DNA from: Schistocerca nitens
Lineage: Eukaryota > Arthropoda > Insecta > Orthoptera > Acrididae
Length of the DNA stretch: 64,000 nt
Direction: 5' to 3'
Assembly: GCF_023898315.1 (NCBI RefSeq)
Contig: NC_064616.1
Span: 540,941,602 to 541,005,601, forward strand
In this document: in pieces, positions 9,589 to 21,002 of the stretch
Numbering within the stretch: the stretch's first letter is position 1
Layout of the letters: each line of letters begins with the position of its first letter
Notes under the pieces: model-generated
Database searches by the model: none
What the model saw: only the letters and a program-made list of their open reading frames with translations
What the model was told of the DNA's origin: nothing
Program-made: the position numbers and the translations under genes

Positions 9589-12243
9589 AGAATTCCCTCC
9601 TTAGGCCCGACAAGACGCCTCCTGAGACGCGGCAAGGTAGGAGTAGGCAAAATGCAACAGAGAATAACAATATTAATGTGCTAATAGTAAACTGCAGGAG
9701 CGTCTATAGAAAGTTCCCAGAACTGCTCTCATTAATAAACGGTCACAACGCCCATTTAGTACTAGGGACAGAAAGTTGGCTGAAACCAGATGTAAACAAT
9801 AATGAAATCCTAAACTCAGATTGGAATGTATACCGCAGAGACAGGCTGGACAGTGAAGGGGGAGGCGTGTTTATAGCGATAAGAAGTGCAATAGTATCGA
9901 AGGAAATTGACGGAGTTCCGAAATGTGAAATGATTTGGGTGAAGGTCACGGTTAAAGCAGGCTCAGACATGGTAATTGGATGTCTCTATAAGCCCCCTGC
10001 CTCAGCAGCTGTTGTGGCTGAGCACCTGAAGGATAATTTGGAAAATATTTCGAGTAGATTTCCCCACCATGTTATAGTTCTGGGTGGAGATTTTAATTTG
10101 CCGGATATAGACTGGGAGGCTCAAACGTTCATAACGGGTGGCAGGGACAAAGAATCCAGTGAAATTTTTTTAAGTGTTTTATCTGAAAACTGCCTTGAGC
10201 AGTTAAACCGAGAACCGACTCGTGTCGATAACATATTAGACCTTCTGGTGACAAACAGACCCGAACTATTTGAAACAGTTAACGCAGAACAGGGAATCAG
10301 CGATCATAAAGCGGTTACGGCATCGATGATTTCAGCCGTAAATAGAAATATTAAAAAAGGTAGGAAGATTTTTCTGTTTAGCAAAAGTGACTAAAAGCAG
10401 ATTACAGAGTACCTGACGGCTCAACACAAAAGTTTTGTCTCAAGTATAGATAGAGTTGAGGATCAGTGGACAAAGTTCAAAACCATAGTACAACATGCGT
10501 TAGATGAGTATGTGCGAAGCAAGATCGTAGGAGATGGAAAAGAGCCACCGTGGTACAACAACCGAGTTAGAAAACTGCTGTGGAAGCAAAGGGAACTTCA
10601 CAGTAAACATAAACACAGCCAAAGCCTTAGAGACAAACAAAAATTACGCGAAGCGAAATGTAGTGTGAGGAGCGCTATGCGAGAGGCGTTCAATGACTTC
10701 GTAAGTAAAGTTCTATGTACTGACCTGGCAGAAAATCCTAAGAAATTTTGGTCTTATGTCTTGTCGCACAGATGACAAAATGGTAGATATCGAAATAGAT
10801 GACAGAGGGATAGAGAAACAATTAAAATCGCTCAAAAGAGGAAAGGCCGCTGGACCTGATGGGATACCAGTTCGATTTTACACAGAGTACGCGAAGGAAC
10901 TTGCCCCCCTTCTTGCAGCGGTGTACCGTAGGTCTCTAGAAGAGCGTAGCGTTCCAAAGGATTGGAAAAGGGCACAGGTCCTCCCACTTTTCAAGAAGGG
11001 ACGTCGAACAGATGTGCAGAACTATAGACCTATATCTCTAACGTCGATCAGTTGTAGAATTTTGGAACACGTATTATGTGCGAGTATAATGACTTTTCTG
11101 GAGACTAGAAATCTACTCTGTAGGGATCAGCATGGGTTGCGAAAAAGACGGTCGTGTGAAACCCAGCTCGCGCTATTCGTCCACGAGACTCAGAGGGCCA
11201 TAGACACGGGTTCACAGGTAGATGCTGTGTTTCTTGACTTCCGCAAGGCGTTCGATACAGTTCCCCACAGTCGTTTAATGAACAAAGTAAGAGCATATGG
11301 ACTATCAGACCAATTGTGTGATTGGATTGAGGAGTTCCTAGATAACAGAACGCAGCATGTCATTCTCAATGGAGAGAAGTCTTCCGAAGTAAGAGTTATT
11401 TCAGGTGTGCCGCATGGTAGTGTCATAGGACCGTTGCTATTCACAATATACATAAATGACCTTGTGGATGACATTGGAAGTTCACTGAGGCTTTTTGCGG
11501 ATGATGCTGTGGTGTATCGAGAGGTTGTAACAATGGAAAATTGTACTGAAATGCAGGAGGATCTGCAGCGAATTGACGCATGGTGCAGGGAATGGCAATT
11601 GAATCTCAATGTAGACAAGTGTAATGTGCTGCGAATACATAGAAAGATAGATCCCTTATATTTTAGCTACAAAATAGCAGGTCAGCAACTGGAAACAGTT
11701 AATTCCATAAATTATCTGGGAGTACGCAATAGGAGTGATTCAAAATGGAATGATCATATAAAGTTGATCGTCGGTAAGGCAGATGCCAGACTGAGATTCA
11801 TTTGAAGAATCCCAAGGAAATGCAATCCGAAAACAAAGGAAGTAGGTTACCGTACGCTTGTTCGCCCACTGCTTGAATACTGCTCAGCAGTGTGGGATCC
11901 GTACCAGATTGGGTTGATAGAAGAGATAGAGAAGATCCAACGGATAGCAGCGCGCTTCGTTACAGGATCATTTAGTAATCGCGAAAGCGTTACAGAGATG
12001 ATAGATAAACTCCAGTGGAAGACTCTGCGGGAGAGACGCTCAGTAACTCGGTACGGGCTTTTGTTAAAGTTTCGAGAACATACCTTCACCGAAGAGTCAA
12101 GCAGTATATTGCTCCCTCCTACGTATATCTCGCGAAGAGACCATGAGGATAAAATCAGAGAGAATAGAGCCCACACAGAAGCATACCGACAATCCTTCTT
12201 TCCACGAACGATACGAGACTGGAATAGAAGGGAGAACCGATAG
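9558..12243 (+). pseudogene. LINE ORF2: AP endonuclease plus reverse transcriptase, broken
   Basis: The encoded protein would nick target DNA and reverse-transcribe the LINE RNA there. Endonuclease motifs run from NVLIVNCRSVYRKF through LGTESWL and VLGGDFNLPDIDW to GISDHKAV (about 9680-10330). A TAA at 10392 interrupts the frame, which then continues as linker to about 10774. There the frame jumps with loss of sequence, and the RT follows: KAAGPDGIP, NYRPISLTS, VFLDFRKAFDTVPH, GVPHGSVIGPLLF and catalytic FADD at 11494-11505. A TGA at 11803 interrupts the thumb region, after which LVRPLLEYCSAVWDP and later motifs continue to 12243. There are two nonsense codons and one internal deletion with frameshift. 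No ATG opens the frame near 9558. Confidence 0.87.
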
Positions 12244-12314
12244 AGGTACTCAGGGTACCCTTCGCCACACACCGTCAGGTGGCTTGCGGAGTATGGATGT
12301 AGATGTAGATGTAT

Positions 12315-12539
12315 GTGCTAATCATCTGATATTAGATGCTTTTCCTCCAGGAATGTCATAAGCGTATTGATTAGTCTTAAATTGTACTTGCGAATCCTGT
12401 ATCAGTCAGATGTTAGCGTTATTGGTTTGTAATTCTGTCTGTCCGATTAATTACCGTTTTTGTAAAGAGGAGTGGTCTGCACACATTGCCAGTGATGCAG
12501 GACTATTCTCTGCGTATGTAGCATGACCTATGATTTAAT
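12315..12539. other. No recognisable gene
   Basis: Short unassigned spacer between the LINE tail and the Tc1 relic. The left terminal repeat of that relic is not visible here. Confidence 0.5.
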
Positions 12540-13633
12540 ACGGAGAAGGCAGATTGTGATGATTCTCAGGCTCGGCAGGAGCTTTTTCAAGACGTCGTGG
12601 GGTTGGGCGGCCATCCCTTGTTACAGACGTCAGACTACGTTAGCAGGGCAGTCTGGTAAAACAGAACAGGCTTCAAACTGTGGTGAAATTCATATCAGAC
12701 TTTAGTTCTGGGCAGAGTACAAGTGTGTCCGAACACACCGTGCACCGAACACTCTAAATGATTGGCCTTCGCAGACGACGAGCCATGCATGTGCCAATGT
12801 TAACATCACGACAGCACCAACTACGATTGAACTTGTCACGTGACCATCGGTAATGGACGTTGGCGCAGTGGTAGTACGTTACGTTGTCTAACGACTCCCG
12901 ATATCTTCTTCATCACTTCGAGCGGAGGGCATGAATCTGTCGTCTTACAGGGTTCCCATAGAACTTAGAACTACTTAAAACTAACTAACCTAAGCATATC
13001 ACACACATCCATACCCAAGTCAGGATTCGAACCTGCGACCGTAGGAGTCGCGCTGTTCCGGACTGAAGCGCCTAGAACCGCTTGGCCACCGCGGCCGGCC
13101 GTCTTACAGGGAAACAGCTCCTTGACACCTACACTGCGGGATGGAAACAAGCTGGCGGCGGCGTCATTGTGCTTTGGCATCCAATGGTCCAGTGGAGATT
13201 GTGCATGGCACCATCATGGCCACTAAGTATGGTATCAGAGGACATTACCCATTCATGAAGATCATGTTTCCCGGAAAGCAGCGGCAGTTTGCAACAAGAT
13301 AATGCACCATGTCACAAGCCCAGGAGCGTGACGGTGTGGTTTTAGAAATATGGTGGAGAGTTCCAGTTGATATGCTGCACCCCCTGATGACAGATCTGAA
13401 CCCGATCGATCACATCTGTAACATTATTGTACGTGCCATCAGAGCTCATCGGCCCCCTATATGGAATTTACGACAGTCAGGTTGCTTGTGTTTTCAGATA
13501 TAGTGCCAAGCTCCTCCAGCTACCTATTAAGGCCTCATAGCATCCATGCCACTACACGTTGACGCTGTTATCCATGCCAAATGTAAACGTACCGGCTATT
13601 AGTCAGGTAGTCATAATGTTTTAACTGGTAGTG
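12540..13633 (+). pseudogene. Tc1-like transposon relic with right inverted repeat
   Basis: Translated pieces include TVHRTL, LRRRRAMHVPMLT, then QQDNAPCH with the second catalytic Asp, and LNPIDHICN where Glu should follow Pro-Ile; here it is Asp. The order matches a Tc1-like transposase with many stops. The right end, 13598-13633, reads into GTTTTAACTGGTAGTG followed by TA, as expected of a Tc1 inverted repeat. The left repeat is missing or unrecognisable. A SINE (12953-13100) splits the gene. It is of a different family from the intact Tc1 copies in this window, and old. Confidence 0.75.
12953..13100 (-). mobile_element. Family I SINE lacking its 3' end, with perfect TSD
   Basis: On the minus strand the head (GGCCGGCCGCGGTGGCC, B box GGTTCGAATCC) and the first part of the body are present, but the final 70 or so bases, from the GGGGACTGATG segment to the T-rich end, are absent. 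An 11-bp duplication GTCTTACAGGG flanks it exactly (12942-12952, 13101-13111). Confidence 0.9.
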
Positions 13634-13635
13634 TA

Positions 13636-14224
13636 TATGTTCCCACTGGATGCAGCAACAAACGTGCGAGAAGCAATGTGTTCCGAGAAGGAAGGTCTAG
13701 ATTTAATAGGTACTTCGTGTCACCTCCACCCGCACGTTCGAGGACACACATACGTATCCTGTGGTTTAATAAGCAGACGGGACTGGGTCTATGTAACGAA
13801 AGGCTTTATCTGTGACTTACCTGGGTGGAAAATATGCCCCATTTACTTCTCATGTCACTGCACCCTTCATATAACTGCGCAGCATAATGACTAAGAAACA
13901 TTCATGGGACGGAGGGAGTGGCAGTTAAACGGATGAAGAATTGCAACAGAAGGTCAACGGTAATCTTTGACCGCAGTCTAGGTATCCAACGTGCACAATG
14001 TGATGGGTACAGTTTTCAAAACGGCAGGTAAAAATAATTATTTAAATAAAAATCATTTTCCTCTACCACGCCTTTAAGGCAGCTTAAAATGTATAAAATA
14101 ATTTCTCCGAGCACCTGAAAGGCTCCTAACCCTGTACAGATAGTTCTGAAGCTTCGTGATCTGAATTTTTAGTGGCCTTCGACATACTCTTAAGTTTTTA
14201 AAACTTACGTAATGAGCATTCAAT
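13636..14224. other. No recognisable gene
   Basis: Unassigned. An 88-codon plus-strand frame (13631-13894) shows no domain that I know and is not supported as a gene. Confidence 0.5.
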
Positions 14225-16625
14225 AGATAATAGTGGGGAGGGTATCTATTCGTGCACGAATTACGTACTTCATGTAGTCAACGTTTTACTTTTAAATGGT
14301 ACAAGTGTTTTCACAGCTATTATAAATTAACAATAACAAATTTTCAGGAATACCAGCCCCCTTTCCGGCTCGGCACTTTGTCCATTGTCTTCTGCAGGGC
14401 ACGAAATACTCTACGTGTGAGACCCTTTGTTGGTGTACGATTGGTGGTTGTCGTGGTGTTAAGGGCTGCTCGTGCGATGTGAACTGTTTGAAATTATTTT
14501 AAAATAAAATTTTGTGTTGTGGAAATAAGCTATAACTCAGGCAATAATGGGATTAAGAGTCGTAAATGTATTCCACTGTGTACTGTGATGTATTGTCAGT
14601 CTTCTGATATATTAACACATCGGTGTTCCTACAATGCGGTTCCATGTGCAGAAGAAAGCTGCAGTCTCGCAGTATGTATGGGACAAGTTTATACGTCGCA
14701 GGTGGGGTAGACGGCGCAATGCATAATATTACACCATACGTTATAATTATCAGCTTTTTCGTTGATATGGAGCAAGAAACGTTTATGAACATTGCACCCC
14801 GATAATAGTACTCAAAGAGCAATTTTTTCTGTTTAGCACCTACAAAACGAAACCTGAAAGGAAGTTTTGCAGCCCAGTAATGCTCGAAATTGCAAAAGAG
14901 GGCTTGAAAAAAGGGAAGTCTAAACGTCAGGTAGCAAGGGAGCTTTGATTAAGTGAATTTGCCCCTATAAATCACATTAAAGAGGTGAGCGGTCCCTTCA
15001 AGTATACTTTTATCTCTATGTTTTTATTTTATTTTGGAGGCTGCTGCTTATGTAAAGATAAGCTAAAAATTGAGACCACTATCCAAACTTTTTTCAGGAT
15101 TTTGGGGTAAAGAACCTGGAAGATTGGGAAGAACTCTTAATGATGAGTAGGAAGTGGAACTCGCCGAACACTATACATCTTCGGATGGATGTTATTACAG
15201 TATGAAACAGTTAGATTTCAGAAGACTAGTTCATGGCTACTCTGTAAGGAATAATATAACAACAAAATCTGAAAAAAAACATTTAGATGGTACGATAAGA
15301 CTGAGCTTTTAATTTCATGCAGAAACGAAATCTTAGTCTTCGAATCCCATGGAAAACTAATCTTGGACGTGTGATGGGGTCCAACAAACAGCAAACAGGC
15401 ATCTTCTTTGACAATCTTTCGTCGCTAATGGAGAGGTATAAATTTGAAACTCATAGCATATTTGACGTGAATGAGTCGTAGATTACAACAGTACCTAACA
15501 AAGTTCCGACAGTGATTGCAACCTGCGGCAAAAATCACATGGAAAAAATAGCATCTGCATGAAGAGCAAAGAGGTCAGCTGATAACGGCTGTATGTTGTG
15601 TTTGGGAACATCAAGAGGGCAGGGGGTCATGGGTTACAATCCCTCCAGGAACGTTTACTGGGAAAAAGGAGCCACAAACTACAGCAAGTGAATCGCTGCT
15701 TTTGAAGCCGATGAATGACTTTTGTTCACAAGAATGGGAGCAATGGCTCACCCTGCATATGTAATTACACAAGAATTTATTGCTGGATTGTTTGTAAATG
15801 CTTATGAAGTGACGGCCACAATGACGAAGGCAACAAAGGCGTTCAAGATACGCGGCATTTATGAAATCGACCTTCACTTATTCACTGAGGAAGACATACT
15901 GTCTTCGATTGCTACAGACAAAACTGACTAATTTAATGTTGCTCTCAGAGTTGAATCTGGTTCTCTCCAAAGCCAATGTTCACAGCCATCATCAAATGAA
16001 TCATAACCAGTATCATGTACCTACGTTTCTCCAAAAGAAATAATTCCAGTGCCAAGAAGAAAAGATTGCTAGGAAAGACACAAGAAATGGGAGGAAATAA
16101 GAAATAGTATAGGGAGCGCCATTCAAGAAGGAACTGGAATCGCCATCAACAGAATAAGTAACAAATAAACCAAAGAGGAAACTGTTTGATTCAGATCAAG
16201 CAAAGAAAAAGAAAAGAAAGAAAAGCTTAAATACGTCGACGAAAAAGTCACAAGCTTTTCACTGCCCAGGCTGTACTGAGAAGTCCAAACATCCACCAAC
16301 AGAATACTGAATCCAATGTCTCAAGTGCGAAGAGTGATGGCATGATTCCTGTTCTGGCTATCAAGGGTCTCGACACTTTATTGGTGATCTCCGTTAAACA
16401 GCTTTTCGTCCGATTGGAATATTTTTGCAGGGTTTTTCTCAGAGGCCGCACAATTGTTCATTACAAAAAAAAAAAATATTGTATCAAAAGTAACTGTTAT
16501 ATGCTGAGAAACAAGGCATATTTTGTTTATGTACGCTATAAATTAAATAAAAAAGAAGAACTGAATAACACATATGGTTTTCACATTTAATAATAACGCG
16601 CGAATGTACCCCACTAGAAAGGCAC
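14225..16625 (+). pseudogene. pogo/CENP-B-type transposase fossil with zinc-finger tail
   Basis: The pieces in order are: an N-terminal psq-like helix-turn-helix (LEIAKEGLKKGKSKRQVARE near 14883); a linker (LSLRIPWKTNLGRVMGSNKQ near 15329); FFDNLSSLMERYKF; then IFDVNES (15458-15478), where related transposases have a catalytic Asp as N-V-D-E-T but here have Asn; then TTVPNKVPTVIATCGKNHME. Near 16257 it reads FHCPGC, then CLKCEE and WHDSC, a PHD-like cysteine/histidine zinc finger often fused to insect transposases of this class. Frameshifts and stops are frequent. Possible decayed ends are a TAGTGGGG-rich segment near 14232 and its inverted form near 16598; these boundaries are tentative. Confidence 0.7.
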
Positions 16626-16721
16626 CTTACCCCACGGTCGGGTAAGACTGCGCATTTGCATTAAGTTTTGTTTTTCTTTAATAAGTGCGAATTACACAAT
16701 TTGGAAGTGTACATATGTCTT

Positions 16722-16922
16722 CAAAATGGTTCAAATGGCTCTGAGCACTATGGGACTTAACATCTGTGGTCATCAGTCCCCTAGAACTTAGAACTACTTA
16801 AACCGAACTAACCTAAGGACATCACACACATCCATGCCCGAGGCAGGATTCGAATCTGCGACCGTAGCAGTCGCGCGGTTCCTGACTGAGCGCATAGAAC
16901 CGCTAGACCACCGCGGCCGGCC
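16722..16922 (-). mobile_element. Family I SINE, full length, with TSD
   Basis: This is the complete minus-strand family I element, from the AAATGGTTCAAATGGCTCTG end to the GGCCGGCCGCGGTGG head. It is flanked by the 11-bp duplication ACATATGTCTT (16711-16721 and 16923-16933). The B box is slightly mutated. Confidence 0.95.
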
Positions 16923-16933
16923 ACATATGTCTT

Positions 16934-18916
16934 TCGGACGGTGTTGTGTAGTAAGCAAAATTCAGATGGAATGCCAGTTGAAATATAATTTTAATTTGTG
17001 AAGTTCCCTTCGGTATATCGCTAATTAAACCTTAATTGCCCAATCATCCCCACTTCATTTTATGTGTATTTCCTCCCTCCCCCGTATCTGTCTAACTCAT
17101 TCTATCTCCTTTCACTATTCGTCTCCTCGTTCGTTCTCCTCCGCCACACTAGCCTCAACCATACCTATCTGCAGGTATCCTACTGCACAGTATTCTACTT
17201 GAATGACAGACCAGTCAAGCAGGGCGGATGCCAATGAAACACACCAGGCTGTGGTCAGGCTAGTGTTTCATTGTCCTTTTTTCTCAGCGCACTTAATCCA
17301 CCCATTAGATTATTTGAAACAATCAGTAGGTTTCGATGTATGTGCAAATGAGCGGGAGAGTGGGCCATGATTACAGGGCATTCCTTTAACTTCTCTTAAT
17401 TCTTAAGTTTTTCTTTAATTCATTCTGGTGGTTACCAGAGAATGAAATAATGGTCGTTGCAATTTCTGCTAGTCTTGGTTTGTCTTCAGCATACGCAGCG
17501 TCTGAGTGGACACGCGCTGGGGAACAGCGCCAACCACCTGAGCCCTATGAGCGGGCGCCCGCTGTCACAATCACGGTGGCAGAGGGCGGCGGCGTGCGTG
17601 TTTGACAGAACTAGCCACACTCTGGAAAGAAGGGATTTGTGTGCTGGGTTCAAAATCTCGCAATTTGGCTAATAAGTATACCGAGATTTATCTGAATGAC
17701 AGACCACCCACCCAAAAGGCGTGTAGCGCGTAATAAAACCGCAGCATTGTGCAGTAAACATGGAGCGCCTCCACAGGCGAGTCTTTTGTCTAGTGTCGAC
17801 TGGCCGCTGTCGCCTTGAGCTTAAGCATTAAGAAGAAAAATTTACTGAAAGTTCTTGGGCAGACGGCTCTGAAAGACTGGAACTCAGAATCATTGAGAAC
17901 GGTGATGTGCTGCAGGCCGGCTCTGAAAAGTTGCTACAGAGAGGAGTTCGGATAGGTGGGAGTGTTAAAGAACAAACTGTTAGGATATTTCGGATTGGCG
18001 AAATCATCTACATGGTCTCAGATTCGCCAAAATGGCAGTTCTGGTGCTCTCACACAGAGTAGCGCTCACACAGAGTAGGAGGTGGAGAGTGAAGTGTCAG
18101 TCACTTCCTCGCTGAGAGCCATAGTAAACACTTCTTCACCAGGAGCCGTAGCAGACGGACTTGGTCATCGAGAGGAGCAGAGAACGGACTTCTTCACCTC
18201 ATCAGGAAGAGGCAATTCACGAGCAGACGGGTCGCGCCATGCTAGCGTCCGACCCTGCCTGGCATCTCGCTGCACCTCGTCTCGCGCAAATGATGTACAG
18301 CCGTTACTGCACTCTCGTTTCTGACTAGCGTGGCGGCGCTTGACTTTCCGCCGTAACACAGTGAAATATCAAAAAACGCCATAAATGGACTAATACAAAT
18401 AAAATGTGTGTCGCAGCAGCGGCGTTCGAAATTCGTGTGGGATGATAGGCACGTAGGTTCAGATTGATTATTCAGTCCCTGTGTGGTTGGCTTTCGACCA
18501 CAATTTTAATCTCTGGGGGTGTATTTCTCTTTACTTACCAACCTTCCGATGCAATCATCGTCAAAACTTTAGCTCTTGTGATTACCCGTCAGTAACACGA
18601 TTTCATGTCTGTTCGGTCTAATTTACGAGAACTTTTCCAGTCTCTTCCCTCCGACGATTCATAATTATCACACTCTTATATGTCTATACACAATCATTGT
18701 CCCGCGATGAGTTTTTGAAACTGTTGTTCTGTGAAATCATAGGAGTCCCGACAAGAGATGTACGTAATTGGTAACCCCTGTTTCGGTACAGTAGCTGATA
18801 GTGCCCATCACATTGCAGTAAATATTAATGTTTAATCAGAGCAACAAATACAGTTTATGTGTTAGGGAAAATCCATTGTTTCCATCTCCGTGCACACAGT
18901 TCCTTTACATACACCG
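16934..18916. other. No recognisable gene; GC-rich islands
   Basis: Two GC-rich islands (about 17470-17620 and 18080-18350) could be promoter-like or LTR-like, but no domain, repeat partner or exon is supported. A small tandem duplication of CTCACACAGAGTAG lies near 18050-18078. The motif GAATGACAGACCA occurs near 17201 and 17691. Confidence 0.45.
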
Positions 18917-19001
18917 ACCTAAACCTAACTAACCTTAGGACATTACGCACATCCATGCCCGAAGCAGGATTTGAACCTGCGACCGTAGCAGTCTCACGGT
19001 T
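18917..19001 (-). mobile_element. Family I SINE, 3'-side half (split by LINE copy B)
   Basis: The minus-strand family I body and B box (GACCGTAGCAGTCTCACGGTT) are present and stop at the LINE tail. The missing head resumes at 20555. The extreme 3' end of the SINE is also absent. Confidence 0.85.
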
Positions 19002-20554
19002 CTACATCTACATGTACATCTACATCCAAACTTCGCAAGCCACCTGACGGTGTGTGGCGGAGGGTACTTTGAGTACCTCTATCGGTTCTCCCTTCTATTC
19101 CAGTCTCGTATTGTTCGTGGAAAGAAAGATTGTCAGTATGCCTCTGTGTGGGCTCTAATCTCTCTGATTTTATCCTCATGGTCTCTTCGCGAGATATACG
19201 TAGGAGGGTGCAATATACTGCTTGACTCCTCGGTGAAGATTTGTTCTCGAAACTTCAATAAAAGCCCGTACCGAGCTACTGAGCGTCTCTCCTGCAAAGT
19301 CTTCCACTGGAGTTTATCTATCATCTCCGTAACGCTTTCGCGATTACTAAATGATCCTGTAACGAAGCGCGCTGCTCTCCATTGGATCTTGTCTATCTCA
19401 TCTATCAACCGTATCTGCTACGGATGCCACACTCCTGAGCAGTATTCAAGCAGTGGGCGAACAAGTGTACTGTAACCTACTTCCTTCGTTTTCGGATTGC
19501 ATTTCCTTAGGATTCTTCCAATGAATCTCAGTCTGGCATCTGCTTTAGCGACGATCAACTTTATATGATCATTCCATTTAAAATCACTTCTAATGCCTAC
19601 TCGGTAGATAAATTATGGAATTAACTGCTTCCAGTTGCTAACCTGCTTTATTGTAACTAAATGATAAAGGATCTTTCTTTCTATGTATTCGCAGCACATT
19701 ACACTTGTCTAAATTCAGATTCAATTGATATTCCCTGCACCATGCCTCAATTCGTTGCATATTGTTGTGGATTGGCAGGAGCCAACCCACGGAGTTTGGA
19801 GGAAGCCGAAAGGCACGCGTTTTAGCTCACGCAGGCTGGCGTGAGGTCTGGAACAGGACACGGAAGTTCGACTAGAAAAAAAGGATGTAGCTGGTGGAAT
19901 ACTTAACTTAAATCGATTAATGTTGAACGTAGCTCTTGTCTGTACATTGTTTACAATATAAATAGCAACTGATAATGGCGCCTTGCTAGGTCGTAGCAAA
20001 TGACGTAGCTGAAGGCTATGCTAACTATCATCTCGGCAAATGAGAACGTATTTTGTCAGTGAACCATCGCTAGCAAAGTCGGTAGTACAACAGGGGCGAG
20101 TGCTAGGAAGTCTCTCTAGACCTGCCGTGTGGCGGCGCTCGGTCTGCAATCTCTGATAGTGGCGACACGCGGGTCCGACGTATAATAATGGACCGCGGCC
20201 GATTTAAAGGCTACCACCTAGCAAGTGTGGTGTCTGGCGGTGACACCACACAGATCCTCCTGCATTTCAGTACATTTTTCCATTGTTACAACCTCTCGAT
20301 ATACTACAGCAACATCCACAAAAAGCCTCAGTGAACTTCCGATGTTACCCACTAAAGTCATTTATGTATATTGTGAATAGCAACGGTCCTACGACACTCC
20401 CCTGCAGCACACCTGAAATCACTCTTACTTTGTAAGACTTCTCTCCATTGAGTATGACATGCTGCGTTCTGTTATCTTGGAACTCTTCAATCCAATCACA
20501 CAATTGGTCTGATAGTCCATATGCTCTTACTTTGTTCATACTCTTACTTTGTTC
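19002..20554 (-). mobile_element. 5'-truncated CR1/L2-like LINE (copy B), host of a solo LTR
   Basis: The minus strand of this segment matches the last 1.05 kb of LINE copy A, from the RT palm (reverse of the MNKVRAYGLSDQL region near 20540) to the CATCTACATCTA-type tail at 19002. Translated pieces such as EEFQDNRTQHVILNG and MIDKLQWKTLQERRSV confirm RT and C-terminal sequence, with stops. GTTC flanks both sides as a short target duplication inside a SINE. The sequence CTCTTACTTTGTTC is duplicated at its 5' junction (20524-20537, 20541-20554). A 488-bp LTR (19763-20250) interrupts it. Confidence 0.9.
19763..20250. mobile_element. Solo LTR-like element, 488 bp, with 5-bp TSD
   Basis: The element begins TGTTGTGG and ends GACACCACA, the TG..CA pattern of LTRs. 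LINE copy A shows the uninterrupted site: CAGAT. Here CATAT (19758-19762) precedes and CAGAT (20251-20255) follows, a 5-bp duplication with one later change, as Ty3/gypsy-type integration makes. A TATAAATA sequence near 19958 could be a core promoter. No internal retroviral genes are present, so I read it as a solo LTR left by recombination; a non-autonomous TRIM-like unit is the alternative. The same right end lies at 1-113. Confidence 0.75.
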
Positions 20555-20595
20555 CAGACTGAAGTGCCTAGAACTTCTAGGCCACACCGACCGGC
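20555..20595 (-). mobile_element. Family I SINE, head half (split by LINE copy B)
   Basis: CAGACTGAAGTGCCTAGAAC through GACCGGC is the tRNA-like head of the SINE whose other half ends at 19001. Joining the two coordinates gives an uninterrupted family I order, so LINE copy B landed inside this SINE. Confidence 0.85.
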
Positions 20596-21002
20596 TGTGT
20601 AATAGGCAGACATCTATCCAGACCATCACGCAGGAATTCCAAATTGCATCAGCATCCACTGCAAGTACTATGATATTTAGGCAGGAAGTGGGAAAACTTG
20701 GATTTTTGGTCGAGCGCCTGCCCAAAAGCCACATATCACGGCGGTAATTGACATACGACCCCTCGCTTGGTGTAAGAAGCGTAAACATCGGACGGTTAAA
20801 CAGCGAAAAACCGTTGTCTGAGGTGACAAATCAAGGTACACAATGTTGCGATCCGATGGCAGGGTGTGGGTATGGCGAACGCCCGGTAAACGCCATCTGC
20901 CATTGTGTGTAGTGCCAACAGTAAAATTTGGAGGCGTTGGTGTTATGATTTGGTCGTGTTGTTCATGGAGGGGGCTTGCACCCATTGTAGTTTTGCTTGG
21001 TA

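Larger units (their letters stand above)
8481..12314 (+). mobile_element. CR1/L2-like LINE, near full length but broken (copy A)
   Basis: The order is a 5' region, ORF1 with an esterase-type domain, ORF2 with endonuclease and reverse transcriptase, and a 3' end of GATGTA units (12296-12313). A short tandem 3' tail instead of poly(A) and an SGNH-hydrolase ORF1 are traits of CR1/L2-type LINEs. The same 3' end and RT sequence recur on the minus strand at 19002-20554. The 5' boundary is uncertain. It is inactive: ORF2 carries two nonsense codons and an internal deletion. Confidence 0.85.

Noticed and set aside
18082..18324. 80-codon frame in a GC-rich island as a host exon
   Set aside because: No domain, no clear splice signals, and overlapping frames on both strands.
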